64,000 nucleotides of DNA. It comes from Clostridiales bacterium (GTDB taxonomy: Bacteria; Bacillota; Clostridia; Christensenellales; Aristaeellaceae). The notes under the pieces are model-generated. The model was not told the DNA's origin. It ran no database searches and worked only from the letters and a program-made list of their open reading frames with translations. The translations under genes were made by a program, and so were the position numbers. The DNA lies in NCBI GenBank assembly GCA_024684375.1, contig JAIKWZ010000008.1, positions 62,001 to 126,000 on the forward strand, written 5' to 3'. This document shows positions 36,601 to 43,737 of this stretch, piece after piece; position 1 is the stretch's first letter; every line of letters begins with the position of its first letter.

Positions 36601-36705
36601 CGTCACGCGGCAGTTCCACGCCCAAAAGGGGATGCCCCGGTACTCCATGGGCGGATCCCTGAACAGACTAACGTCAAACGGCCTGTTGTTTTCGGGATAA
36701 AGCAT
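33631..36705 (-). CDS. Large GH106-like glycoside hydrolase (putative alpha-L-rhamnosidase-like)
   Basis: A 1024-residue protein. The N-terminal YRGIPFWAWNCRVTEDRIDRQ and RLMGMGGAMLHPRTGM segment is the start of a GH106-like TIM barrel, with YDEERFPSG and PAVFTDEPHF strands carrying acidic residues suited to catalysis. After about residue 700 come beta-sandwich domains ending in a lectin-like GTLHNADPAYMWYG segment. GH106 enzymes remove alpha-L-rhamnose from pectic side chains; this protein is divergent, so substrate is tentative. There is no signal peptide. It starts 8 bases after the GH2 stop and forms a two-gene unit with it. The rhaA gene at 52794-54062 is consistent with rhamnose use. 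Confidence 0.6.
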   Translation of the reverse strand: MLYPENNRPFDVSLFRDPPMEYRGIPFWAWNCRVTEDRIDRQTEYFRLMGMGGAMLHPRTGMDTEYMSEEYLRLVEHARMRLKEKGMQTWLYDEERFPSGCAGGLVTREMRFRSRVLVVSMTPPGDGICRDFTDFCERIGRGEKPRGYRVCEYAIELDKDGRLKNYARIESGGNWFAWVELMTEDGWYNGQTYVDVLDPEAIRSFLDVTHEKYYKQIGDGFGRDVPAVFTDEPHFKGKHCIPTPYAGRATLCWTEGLDEEFRARWGRAFLDVAPEFIWEKQDGLSQWRYRYHEHVAERFARAYGDQLGSWCEKHGIAYTGHFMSERTLFSQTLALGETMRQYRSQHLPGVDILCSQEEFTTVKQAESVRRQLGREGLVCEMYGVLEWDVSFLDHKLQGDWLAALGVTTRVHHLSFMSMQGEAKRDWPASIFYQSSWWDKYKPLEDYFARINSLLTRGDSMAKVAVVHPIESFWLHFGPNSQTLEKRRQMDEEFRLLAEWLVFGLIDFDYISESMLPALCPEGGCPLKVGRCAYSAIILPELTTVRSTTLERLKAFSDAGGRLIALGDAPGLVDALPSDAALEVWRRAEKVPFKRPSLMEALKAERELELREIQNGMPADELAMCMKQDGEDRNLFICHVRKPRQAVTKTYEVKLKGLWRVNRFDPEIGETSEVRGAQDGKHTRFVWKASAHDSLLLRLSPGQIAPETAAPLQEERTVMKLSRPDAFSLSEPNALLIDRFCYALDGGDWQPCEEVLRLDNILRGRAGLPARNGSQVQPWLMPDEPAVHFARLKAVFTSELVLEGALLAMEQPETACVRLNGQSADMTVRGWYVDEDIKTVALPCIVKGENILEITVPLTHKSVIEPVYLLGCFGTKVAGTRLALTEAPKALELDDICRQGLSFYTGKLDYVFDIRLEQTLEHARLRIKHFAAPVLSVSVDGQDAGLIFTHPYEAKMPRLERGRHVIQVTACLSRFNGFGTLHNADPAYMWYGPDAYRTKGDQWTDSYRLRPAGILSEVELTEITE

Positions 36706-36713
36706 GCTTCCTC

Positions 36714-38969
36714 CTATTGAGCCTTAAAAGGTATAAGCGTCCTGACTTCTTCCGCTCCCGGGCAGGACACGGTCACTTCGGCGTCCTTGCCCCCGCAGAG
36801 CACCGCCGCCAGGGCGCGGCCTTCGTACAGACGGCAGCTTTCGTCAAAGAAGTTTTCTTCGCTCTTCCTGTCCGCGCTGCCCAGCGCGATAAGCCGCCCG
36901 CCGACAACGTCCACCTTCAACTGCCGCCGGTCGAAAGCGCGCAGTACGCCTTTTTCGTCCGTCAGGGCAATCTCCACGAACGCCAGCTGACCCTCTCGAT
37001 TGAACGTTTCGCGGTCCGGGCGTACCTCCAGCTTCGCCGACGCTCCCGGCGTGGACACGCTGCTTTGGGCGCCCGTGTCGTCCTGAGCTGTGAGCGTGCC
37101 GGGGCGGTACACGGTCTCGAATACCGCCTTGCGGCCCTCCGCCCTTTCGCTGCCGACAAGCTCGTCGTTCAGGTACAGGCTCACTTTTTCGGTGCAGGTG
37201 TACACTTCCACCCTTATGGGCTGTCCCTCGCTGTCCGGCCAGTCCCAGGCATTGTACCTCTCGGGGAAGCCCCAGTAGGACACGAAACCATCCGAAGCGT
37301 ACCTGCGGGGCGGCTGCACGACTATATACGGCTTTTCCAGTCTGCCCCACACCGCGTCCCGGTAATAGGAGGCAGGCGTTTTGTTGCCTATAATATCTAT
37401 GTCCCCGCAGTTGGCAGTCTTGAAGGGATAGCCCTCGAAGTAGCCGCCACCCTCGGTCTCTCTGATATGGCCGATGCCCGCCTCTCCCAGGTAGTCTATG
37501 GCGGACCAGCAGAAATCGCCCGTCACCCGGGGGTCGCTTTGGGTCGCCTGCCAGGTCTCGTACGCTTCGTGGGTCACGGATTCCGTACCCACTATAAAGC
37601 GCTCGGGATGCGCTTTCAGGTCTTTTGCGTAGCGGGAGAACATGTAGTTGTAACCCGCTACGTCCAGCTTGTCCAGAAACGGAGTGGCAAAGCGGTCAAA
37701 GTAGTCCTCGTCACCGTCCTTCACAAGGTTGGCGTCCAGCATCTCCGCCTTCCACGCGCCTATGTTGTTAAGGCCGCTGGTCACGGGGCGGGCGTCGAAT
37801 CTACGCACGAACTCCGCCATGCATGAGGCTGTAGAGTAACCGCTGTTGCTGCCGTCCCTTTCCGGTATCTCGTTGCCGATCGACCACATTATCACCGAGG
37901 GGTGGTTCCGCCCCTGCAGCAGCATGGCCAACAGGTCCCGCCTCCACCAGTCATCAAAGTATCTGTGGTAGTCGTGCAGGTTCTTGCCCGTGCCCCACAT
38001 GTCCGTGAATTCATCGAGCACGTACAGGCCCACCCGGTCGCAGGCCTCCAGAAACGCGGCGGAGGGCATGTTGTGGGCGCACCTGACCGCGTTGAACCCG
38101 TTTTCTTTCAACAGACGCGCCTTCCTTTCCTCCGCCTCCGGATACGCCGCCGCACCAAGTATGCCGTGGTCGTGGTGGACACAGCCGCCCTTCAATTTGA
38201 CCGGCTTGCCGTTGACCAGCAGTCCCCTTTCGCGGTCGAGTTTTACGGTGATGAATCCCGTTTCCGCCCTGTGCTCGTCCAGGCAGACGCCGCCGCGCAT
38301 GAGCTTTAACGACACCTCGTACAGGCAGGGCTCATCCGCCGTCCAGCTTTTCAGCCCCGGACAGGGCAGGCGGACGCCCTCTCCCGCCCGGGAAGCTGGC
38401 AGGCTGAAGGAAAGTCCTCCCACATTTATCTCCAGCGTATCCGTGTCGGCGACGTCCCAGACACAGTGCGCCTTGAGCTCCAGCACCGCGCTGCCGTCTT
38501 CCCACTCGCCATTTATGCGGGTCGCCAGAGGGTCTATGGCGGTTTCTCCGCTCACGTACAGGAACGCCTGCCGGTATATGCCGCAGCCCGCGTACCAGCG
38601 GGAGGAGGGCTCCGCGGACGCCGCCAGTGTCACCCGCACGCTGTGCGTGCCCGTTTTGGGTGAAACTTCCGCCTGGAACGGCGCGTAGGGATGGGGCTCC
38701 CTCGCTCTGAGCATGCCGTCGACGTACACTTCCGCGTCCCGGTACGCCCCGTCAAAGTATATCATCGCATGCTTCGTGCCTTCCGGCAAAGTGAATTCCT
38801 TGGTGTATTCCAGGTCTGAGGTGACGAAATATCCCCCCGCGCTGCCGGATGGCGCGTCGGCGCGCCTTGCCTGCCCTATGCTCCAGTCGTGGGGCAGTGT
38901 CACGTCGAACTTATCGCCGCCGGGCAGCGTTCGGCAATGCCAGCCGTCGTTAAAGCCTATCTTTCTCAT
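36714..38969 (-). CDS. GH2 beta-galactosidase-type glycosidase
   Basis: A 751-residue GH2 protein: jelly-roll N-domain (GWHCRTLPGG, VTLPHDWSIGQ), Ig-like domain, TIM barrel with GGCVHHDHGILGAAAYP, acid/base Glu in IMWSIGNEIPERDGS and the likely nucleophile Glu in FIVGTESVTHEAYETW, then C-terminal Ig domains (DUF4982-like). It should release beta-linked galactose or a related sugar. No signal peptide. It is read from a consensus promoter just upstream and is followed after 8 bases by the GH106-like gene. GH2 beta-glucuronidase or arabinosidase activity cannot be excluded. Confidence 0.88.
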   Translation of the reverse strand: MRKIGFNDGWHCRTLPGGDKFDVTLPHDWSIGQARRADAPSGSAGGYFVTSDLEYTKEFTLPEGTKHAMIYFDGAYRDAEVYVDGMLRAREPHPYAPFQAEVSPKTGTHSVRVTLAASAEPSSRWYAGCGIYRQAFLYVSGETAIDPLATRINGEWEDGSAVLELKAHCVWDVADTDTLEINVGGLSFSLPASRAGEGVRLPCPGLKSWTADEPCLYEVSLKLMRGGVCLDEHRAETGFITVKLDRERGLLVNGKPVKLKGGCVHHDHGILGAAAYPEAEERKARLLKENGFNAVRCAHNMPSAAFLEACDRVGLYVLDEFTDMWGTGKNLHDYHRYFDDWWRRDLLAMLLQGRNHPSVIMWSIGNEIPERDGSNSGYSTASCMAEFVRRFDARPVTSGLNNIGAWKAEMLDANLVKDGDEDYFDRFATPFLDKLDVAGYNYMFSRYAKDLKAHPERFIVGTESVTHEAYETWQATQSDPRVTGDFCWSAIDYLGEAGIGHIRETEGGGYFEGYPFKTANCGDIDIIGNKTPASYYRDAVWGRLEKPYIVVQPPRRYASDGFVSYWGFPERYNAWDWPDSEGQPIRVEVYTCTEKVSLYLNDELVGSERAEGRKAVFETVYRPGTLTAQDDTGAQSSVSTPGASAKLEVRPDRETFNREGQLAFVEIALTDEKGVLRAFDRRQLKVDVVGGRLIALGSADRKSEENFFDESCRLYEGRALAAVLCGGKDAEVTVSCPGAEEVRTLIPFKAQ

Positions 38970-38996
38970 GCTGTTTCCTCCCGAATGCCTGCGTCC

Positions 38997-39025
38997 ATTA
39001 TAGAAAACGCGTTTTGTCTTGTCAA
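38997..39025 (-). promoter_or_regulatory. Consensus promoter of the GH2 / GH106-like unit with operator-like spacer
   Basis: Minus-strand TTGACA (39020-39025) and TATAAT (38997-39002) are separated by 17 bases: a perfect consensus. The spacer contains the 12-bp palindrome AAAACGCGTTTT (39004-39015), in the place typical for a repressor site and similar in style to LacI-family operators. Confidence 0.82.
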
Positions 39026-39048
39026 CCGCTCCCCGAAGGGATTATAAT
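39019..39048 (+). promoter_or_regulatory. Divergent promoter of the propeller-like gene
   Basis: Plus-strand TTGTCA (39019-39024) and TATAAT (39043-39048), 18 bases apart. The -35 hexamer occupies the same DNA as the -35 of the opposing promoter, offset by one base. The predicted start site near 39055 leaves a leader of only about 6-12 bases before the start codon. Confidence 0.7.
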
Positions 39049-39066
39049 GGGCTTGAGGTGATGAAT

Positions 39067-40848
39067 GTGGCTCACATCAGCGTAAACGTCTCCCGCCAGC
39101 CTGACATACGCTTTCTCGACGGCGGCCTTCCCCACCAAAGGGGCGTAAAGAGCTATCAGATATTAAGGGCGAACCGAGCCCTGCCGGACACGGCAGAAGG
39201 GCTTGGCTGGACGTACAACCACGCCCCAATGCTGGCCTGGTACCACGGCAGGTACTACGCGGAGTACCTGTCCAACCCGGTGAACGAGCACGACGCCACG
39301 GGTCACACGCTTTTGTCTTCCAGCGCTGACGGCGTAGAATGGACGCGCCCCGAGGTCATCTTCCCTTCGATCGAGGTACCCCTTGACTGCTACCGCGGAA
39401 GACGCGCTGACGGCATGCCCGCCTCCACCGCTACCTGCGCTCACCAGCGCATGGGCTTTTACTGCGCCAAAAACGGCGTTATGCTGGTGTTGTGCTTTTA
39501 CGGCATCGCCTACGATCATCGCTTTGCTTCCCCATGCGACGGCTGGGGCGTGGGGCGGGCAGTCAGACGGCTTTTCCCTGACGGCAGTCTGGGAGAAATA
39601 TTCTTTCTTATCTACAACGAGGCCGCCGGCTATACGCAGGCCAACGTTCCTTCATTTTCGCATTTCAAGAACAGTACCGACACGGAGTTCAAAGCTGCCT
39701 GCCTCGAACTGCTGGTCAACCGCCGTGTTATGAACCAGATGTACGAAGAACAAAGAAAAGACCAAAGTCTGTTTCCCATGCCTCTGGGCAAGGCTCCCTG
39801 CTTTTACACGGCGGCGGACGGGAAGACCGTGACGCTGTTCAAGCTGGGGCTGTCCATGCTTACGTGGGAAGGAGAGGCCTTCGGCAAGATCGTGGAGAAC
39901 CCCGACATAAAGACCTCCATGGGCAAGGTCTGGGGGCAGGCCACCCCGGACGGAAGGTATGCTCTCATCTACAATCCCACTCCAGACGGGCAGCACCGCT
40001 GGCCGCTTGCAGTGGTGAGCGGGGAGGACGGCTACTGTTTCGGCAATATGCGCGCCCTCACCGCGGACTTCGCTCCCGCCCGCTACGGCGGCAGGGACAA
40101 AAACCCCGGTCCCCAGTATGTACGGGGCATAATCGAGGGCAACCCGCGGCCTGAGAATGTACTGCCCGCGGTGTATTCCGTAAACAAGGAGGATATCTGG
40201 ATATCGCTTGCGCCACTGCCGCTAAAGGACGAGACCTCTACAGAAATACACGAAAACTTCCATGACCCGTCCGCATTCGCTTGCTGGAGCGTGTATTCGC
40301 CGGTTTGGGCGCCCGTACGGCTCAGGGAAGGCGAACTGTGCCTGATCGATACGGAGCCCGCCGACATGGGGCGGGCGGAAAGGTGCCTGCCGCCCTGCGA
40401 AAAAGGAGAAATACGCCTCGGGCTCAGGGTCGACGCCGCCTGTCCCGGCTCGGAGGTTTGCGTTTGGCTCAGAGACGACATGGGCGGCTACGCGGGAGGC
40501 ATAGTATTTGACGGGGAAGGCCGCGCGCTTGCCTACTCCGCCGGCAGGACAGAGGATTGGACGACCTATGAAGTAGGAAAACAGCTGTCGCTGCGCCTCG
40601 CCTTCGACTGCGCCGGCAACTGCTTTGAGGCGGAGCTGGACGGAACGATAAAGCGCTTTCGCCTGTCCTCCGCGCGAAACAGCGTCAGCCTGCTCAGCAT
40701 GTGCACCAAGGGCTTCTGGAGCGTGCCTTACCCCACCCTGTCAACGCTTGGCAAATACGGCACGTTCGAGCAGGTGCTCCCCGGGAGCGAATGCCCCATC
40801 CCCCCGCGAGGGCTGAGCCTGATCAGCTTCAACTTCAAACGCGCGTAA
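39067..40848 (+). CDS. Uncharacterised protein, probable sialidase-like beta-propeller plus C-terminal beta-sandwich
   Basis: A 593-residue cytoplasmic protein with no signal peptide. Residues 30-420 show repeated blade-like segments (LAWYHGRYYAEYL, LLSSSADGVEWTRPEVIFP, GRYALIYNPTP, EDIWISLAPLPL) recalling sialidase/BNR or GH43-type propellers, but I see no full catalytic set. The last 170 residues (EIRLGLRVDA, SEVCVWLRDDMGGYAGGIVFDGEGRAL) look like a concanavalin-type sandwich. GTG at 39067 is well spaced from GAGGTG; ATG at 39061 is in frame but too close. A glycosidase, lyase or phosphorylase role on the locus glycan is possible; I do not assign one. Confidence 0.65.
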   Translation: MAHISVNVSRQPDIRFLDGGLPHQRGVKSYQILRANRALPDTAEGLGWTYNHAPMLAWYHGRYYAEYLSNPVNEHDATGHTLLSSSADGVEWTRPEVIFPSIEVPLDCYRGRRADGMPASTATCAHQRMGFYCAKNGVMLVLCFYGIAYDHRFASPCDGWGVGRAVRRLFPDGSLGEIFFLIYNEAAGYTQANVPSFSHFKNSTDTEFKAACLELLVNRRVMNQMYEEQRKDQSLFPMPLGKAPCFYTAADGKTVTLFKLGLSMLTWEGEAFGKIVENPDIKTSMGKVWGQATPDGRYALIYNPTPDGQHRWPLAVVSGEDGYCFGNMRALTADFAPARYGGRDKNPGPQYVRGIIEGNPRPENVLPAVYSVNKEDIWISLAPLPLKDETSTEIHENFHDPSAFACWSVYSPVWAPVRLREGELCLIDTEPADMGRAERCLPPCEKGEIRLGLRVDAACPGSEVCVWLRDDMGGYAGGIVFDGEGRALAYSAGRTEDWTTYEVGKQLSLRLAFDCAGNCFEAELDGTIKRFRLSSARNSVSLLSMCTKGFWSVPYPTLSTLGKYGTFEQVLPGSECPIPPRGLSLISFNFKRA

Positions 40849-40856
40849 TAAAACGG

Positions 40857-40879
40857 CCTCCGCCGCTTTCTGACGGAGG
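40857..40879. terminator. Terminator after the propeller-like gene, probably bidirectional
   Basis: CCTCCG / CGGAGG stem with an 11-base loop, extended by weaker outer pairs, followed on the plus strand by TCATTCTTTTT. On the minus strand the tail after the amidohydrolase gene is CCGTTTTATTA, so it may serve both convergent genes. Confidence 0.62.
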
Positions 40880-40892
40880 TCATTCTTTTTCC

Positions 40893-41732
40893 TTATATTC
40901 CCAGCACCCTTCGGGCGTTGCCGCCCAATATCTTCTGCCTGTCCTCTTCGTCCAGCTTCAGCTTTCCGATCAGTTCGAGGCTCTGTTTCTGCCCGCCCCA
41001 GGGGGAATCTGAGCCGAACAGCACCCGATCCGTTCCATAAGCGCGGATAATGTCCCCCGCTTCGCTGAGCGACAGCATTTCCGGCTGTGCCAGCGTGCCG
41101 TCCGCGGGAGTCATGCTGCCTATTGAGAAGGAAGTGTCTATCATAACGTCTGTGGGAGCGAGCAGGCGGCACGCCTCTTCCCACTGCCGCCAACCGCCCA
41201 TATGGGCCAGTATCAGCCGGCCGCCTCCCAGACGCTCGACCACGCGCTGTATCATAGCCGGGGAAACGTGCTCCACCCCCGGGAAACTCACGTCCAGTCC
41301 GGCGTGGATCAGTACGCGCATATCCAGGGCGAAAGCGGCGCGCAGTATGCGCAGATACCTTGCGTCGTCAAAGTCCACCCCCTGGTACACGGGATGCAGC
41401 TTTATGCCCTTTACGCCCGCGGCGCGCAGGCGTTCCAGCTCCTTCTCCGGAAAGGGATAGTCCGGGTGCATGCCGCCAAAGGAATAGACCCCGGTTTCCC
41501 CTCCCGTTCGGTTTATAAGGATGGAAGCGTCGTTTACATGCTCCACCTGTCTGGGATTGGTGGCCACGGGCTGCACCAGGCTCGCGTCTACCCCTGCGTC
41601 TGCCATGGAGCGCCTGAGCCCGTCCACGGTACCGTCGGTAAAGGCCATGGTATGGCTCATCCCGGACAGCTTTTCCACAGCTGCCCGGGCGATCTTCACG
41701 GGAAAGGTATGGGTATGGAAATCTACAGTCAT
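40893..41732 (-). CDS. Amidohydrolase_2-family metal-dependent hydrolase
   Basis: A 279-residue TIM-barrel protein starting VDFHTHTFP (the HXH metal motif), with GIKLHPVYQGVDFDD, LIHAGLDVSFPG, LILAHMGGWRQWEEA, and the terminal metal Asp in VLFGSDSPWGGQ. Members hydrolyse lactones or decarboxylate small acids. Its start overlaps the stop of a sodium/solute symporter gene (41729-41732), so it probably acts on the compound that symporter imports, for example an aldonolactone or aromatic acid; the substrate is not identified. Confidence 0.82.
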   Translation of the reverse strand: MTVDFHTHTFPVKIARAAVEKLSGMSHTMAFTDGTVDGLRRSMADAGVDASLVQPVATNPRQVEHVNDASILINRTGGETGVYSFGGMHPDYPFPEKELERLRAAGVKGIKLHPVYQGVDFDDARYLRILRAAFALDMRVLIHAGLDVSFPGVEHVSPAMIQRVVERLGGGRLILAHMGGWRQWEEACRLLAPTDVMIDTSFSIGSMTPADGTLAQPEMLSLSEAGDIIRAYGTDRVLFGSDSPWGGQKQSLELIGKLKLDEEDRQKILGGNARRVLGI

Positions 41733-43306
41733 TCGCTGTCTCCAAGCGCTTCGGTCTGGCGCACGGTGACCTTCCTTTCGTAGCAGGCGAACACTTCGTC
41801 CACTATGTCTTTTCGGGGCGCCTTGGTAATCAGGCTCACTGCAGGCACGATCACCAGCCCGGCCAGCATGCAGAACGCGCCGGCATATATGGGATTGTTG
41901 AGCGCGCCCAGGAAGTTAGGCAGCACCTTCAGGTTGATAAGCATCGCCAGCGTCATGAATATGCTGCTGAAAAAGAACGATACATAGCAGGATACGCGGG
42001 TGGTCCTCTTCCAGTACAGCCCGTACAGGAACGGGGCCAGGAACGCGCCCGCCATGGCGCCCCAGCTTACGCCCATGGCCTGAGCTATGAACGCTACGGA
42101 GGATTTTACCTGTATTATTGCGATTATGGCGGAGATCGCTATGAACACCACTATCAGCAGGCGCATGGTGAAAAGCTGCTTCTTTTCATCCATCTTTTTG
42201 ACTATCCGGCCTTTGAGCAGGTCCAGCGTCACTGTGGACGATGATGTCAGCACCAGGCTTGACAGGGTGGACATGGACGCTGACAGCACCAGTATGATGA
42301 CTATCGCGATAAGTATGTCAGGCAGTTTGGACAGCATCGCGGGGATGACCGCGTCGAAGCCGCCCACCGGTCCGCCGCTCTCTGTCACGCCTATGACGTC
42401 GGAGAACAGCCGTCCGAAGCCGCCCAGGAAGTAGCAGCCGCCCGCCACGATGACCGCAAACACCGTGGAAATGATCGTGCCTTTGTGTATGTCCCCCTCG
42501 CTCTTTATGGCGTAGAACTTGCCCACCATCTGGGGCAGTCCCCAGGTGCCCAGGCTCGTCAGTATCACTACGCCCAGCAAGAACACGGGATCAGGCCCAA
42601 AGAATGAGGAAAAAATGCCCGGCACAGTGCCGTTCGCGGCGTTTGCGTCGCTTATCTGCGCAAGCCCGCTCATGGAGCCCACAAGGCCTCCGTTTACGTT
42701 AAGCACCGCCAGTATCACCGCGACTATACCGCCCAGCATTATCAGGCCCTGAATGAAATCGTTTATGGCGGTGGCCATGTAGCCGCCCGCGATCACGTAA
42801 ATGCCCGTGAGCACGGACATGATCACCACGCACCATACGTAGTCGATCTTGAACGCCATCTCAAACAGCCGGCTCAGTCCGTTGTACAGCGAAGCGGTGT
42901 AAGGAATAAGGAAAATAAATATAATTATGGAGGCAATGACCTTCAGGGATGCGGAGCCGAAGCGTTTCTCGAAAAAATCAGGCATGGTCGCGCTGCCCAG
43001 ATGCTGGGTCATTATGCGCGTGCGCCGGCCCAGTATCACCCACGCAAGCAGGGATCCTATCATCGCGTTGCCAAGTCCTATCCAGGTCGACGCGATACCG
43101 AAACGCCAGCCGAACTGCCCCGCGTAGCCCACGAATATAACGGCGGAAAAATAGCTGGTGCCGTACGCGAACGCGGTAAGCCAGGGTCCGACCTGGCGTC
43201 CGCCCAGCACGAAACCGTTAACGTCAGTGGCATGGCTGCGGCAGTACAGGCCTATGCCCACCATTATACCGAAAAACACTACCAGCATGATTATCATTAT
43301 TGCCAT
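41729..43306 (-). CDS. Sodium:solute symporter (SSS family)
   Basis: A 525-residue transporter with about thirteen membrane helices. The N-terminal ANGFVLGGRQVGPWLTAFAYGTSYFSA-like pattern (GGRQVGPWLTAFAYGTSYFS) and GLYWKRTT are typical of SSS proteins, including pantothenate, proline and sugar or carboxylate carriers. Imports an organic solute with Na+. ATG at 43306 follows AAAGGAA; a longer frame to 43369 runs through the promoter. It is translationally coupled to the amidohydrolase. Substrate unresolved. Confidence 0.87.
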   Translation of the reverse strand: MAIMIIMLVVFFGIMVGIGLYCRSHATDVNGFVLGGRQVGPWLTAFAYGTSYFSAVIFVGYAGQFGWRFGIASTWIGLGNAMIGSLLAWVILGRRTRIMTQHLGSATMPDFFEKRFGSASLKVIASIIIFIFLIPYTASLYNGLSRLFEMAFKIDYVWCVVIMSVLTGIYVIAGGYMATAINDFIQGLIMLGGIVAVILAVLNVNGGLVGSMSGLAQISDANAANGTVPGIFSSFFGPDPVFLLGVVILTSLGTWGLPQMVGKFYAIKSEGDIHKGTIISTVFAVIVAGGCYFLGGFGRLFSDVIGVTESGGPVGGFDAVIPAMLSKLPDILIAIVIILVLSASMSTLSSLVLTSSSTVTLDLLKGRIVKKMDEKKQLFTMRLLIVVFIAISAIIAIIQVKSSVAFIAQAMGVSWGAMAGAFLAPFLYGLYWKRTTRVSCYVSFFFSSIFMTLAMLINLKVLPNFLGALNNPIYAGAFCMLAGLVIVPAVSLITKAPRKDIVDEVFACYERKVTVRQTEALGDSE

Positions 43307-43340
43307 ATTGTCTTGTTTCCTTTCGGGAAAGAATGGACAT

Positions 43341-43369
43341 ACTTTAGCACGTTGAAGCGTTAAAGTCAA
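43341..43369 (-). promoter_or_regulatory. Promoter of the symporter-amidohydrolase pair
   Basis: Minus-strand TTGACT (43364-43369) and TAAAGT (43341-43346) with a 17-base spacer, about 35 bases upstream of the symporter ATG. Confidence 0.72.
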
Positions 43370-43438
43370 TAGGCTTCCGTGTTAATTCGAGATGAACTCT
43401 CCCTGCTTCCCGATACGAAAAAAACAACTGCGCAAAAA

Positions 43439-43464
43439 CGCTCCGCGTCTTTCGACGCGGAGCG
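43439..43464 (-). terminator. Terminator of the feo operon
   Basis: A perfect 11-bp stem (CGCTCCGCGTC / GACGCGGAGCG) closed by a GAAA tetraloop on the minus strand and followed by TTTTTG. It is 46 bases past the stop of the last feo gene. Confidence 0.9.
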
Positions 43465-43509
43465 CGCTTAGTCATGAATACGGCGAATGGCTCATCTGAA
43501 TCGCATTTC

Positions 43510-43707
43510 TTATATGCTTTTTCCGTGTGAGATCCCGACCTGCGCTTTTCCGCCCGCGGTGTTCAAACGTTGGCAGGCGCCGCAGGACGCGCAGTGAGCG
43601 CAATCGCAGCCGCAGGACGCCTTCCCGCGTTTTTTATCGCGCCTGAGCACAGCTGCGGCCGCGGCTGCGGCAAGTATCACTCCTCCAAGTACCAATATGG
43701 TGCTCAT
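43510..43707 (-). CDS. FeoB-associated Cys-rich membrane protein
   Basis: A 65-residue protein with one N-terminal membrane helix (ILVLGGVILAAAAAAAVL), a basic linker, and the cysteine cluster CGCDCAHCASCGAC. This is the small FeoB-associated protein common in Bacillota feo operons, proposed to help ferrous iron transfer after FeoB. It starts 30 bases after feoB and is the last gene of the operon. Confidence 0.85.
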   Translation of the reverse strand: MSTILVLGGVILAAAAAAAVLRRDKKRGKASCGCDCAHCASCGACQRLNTAGGKAQVGISHGKSI

Positions 43708-43737
43708 GGTTTTTCACCGCCTTTCCCGCAGGATACG

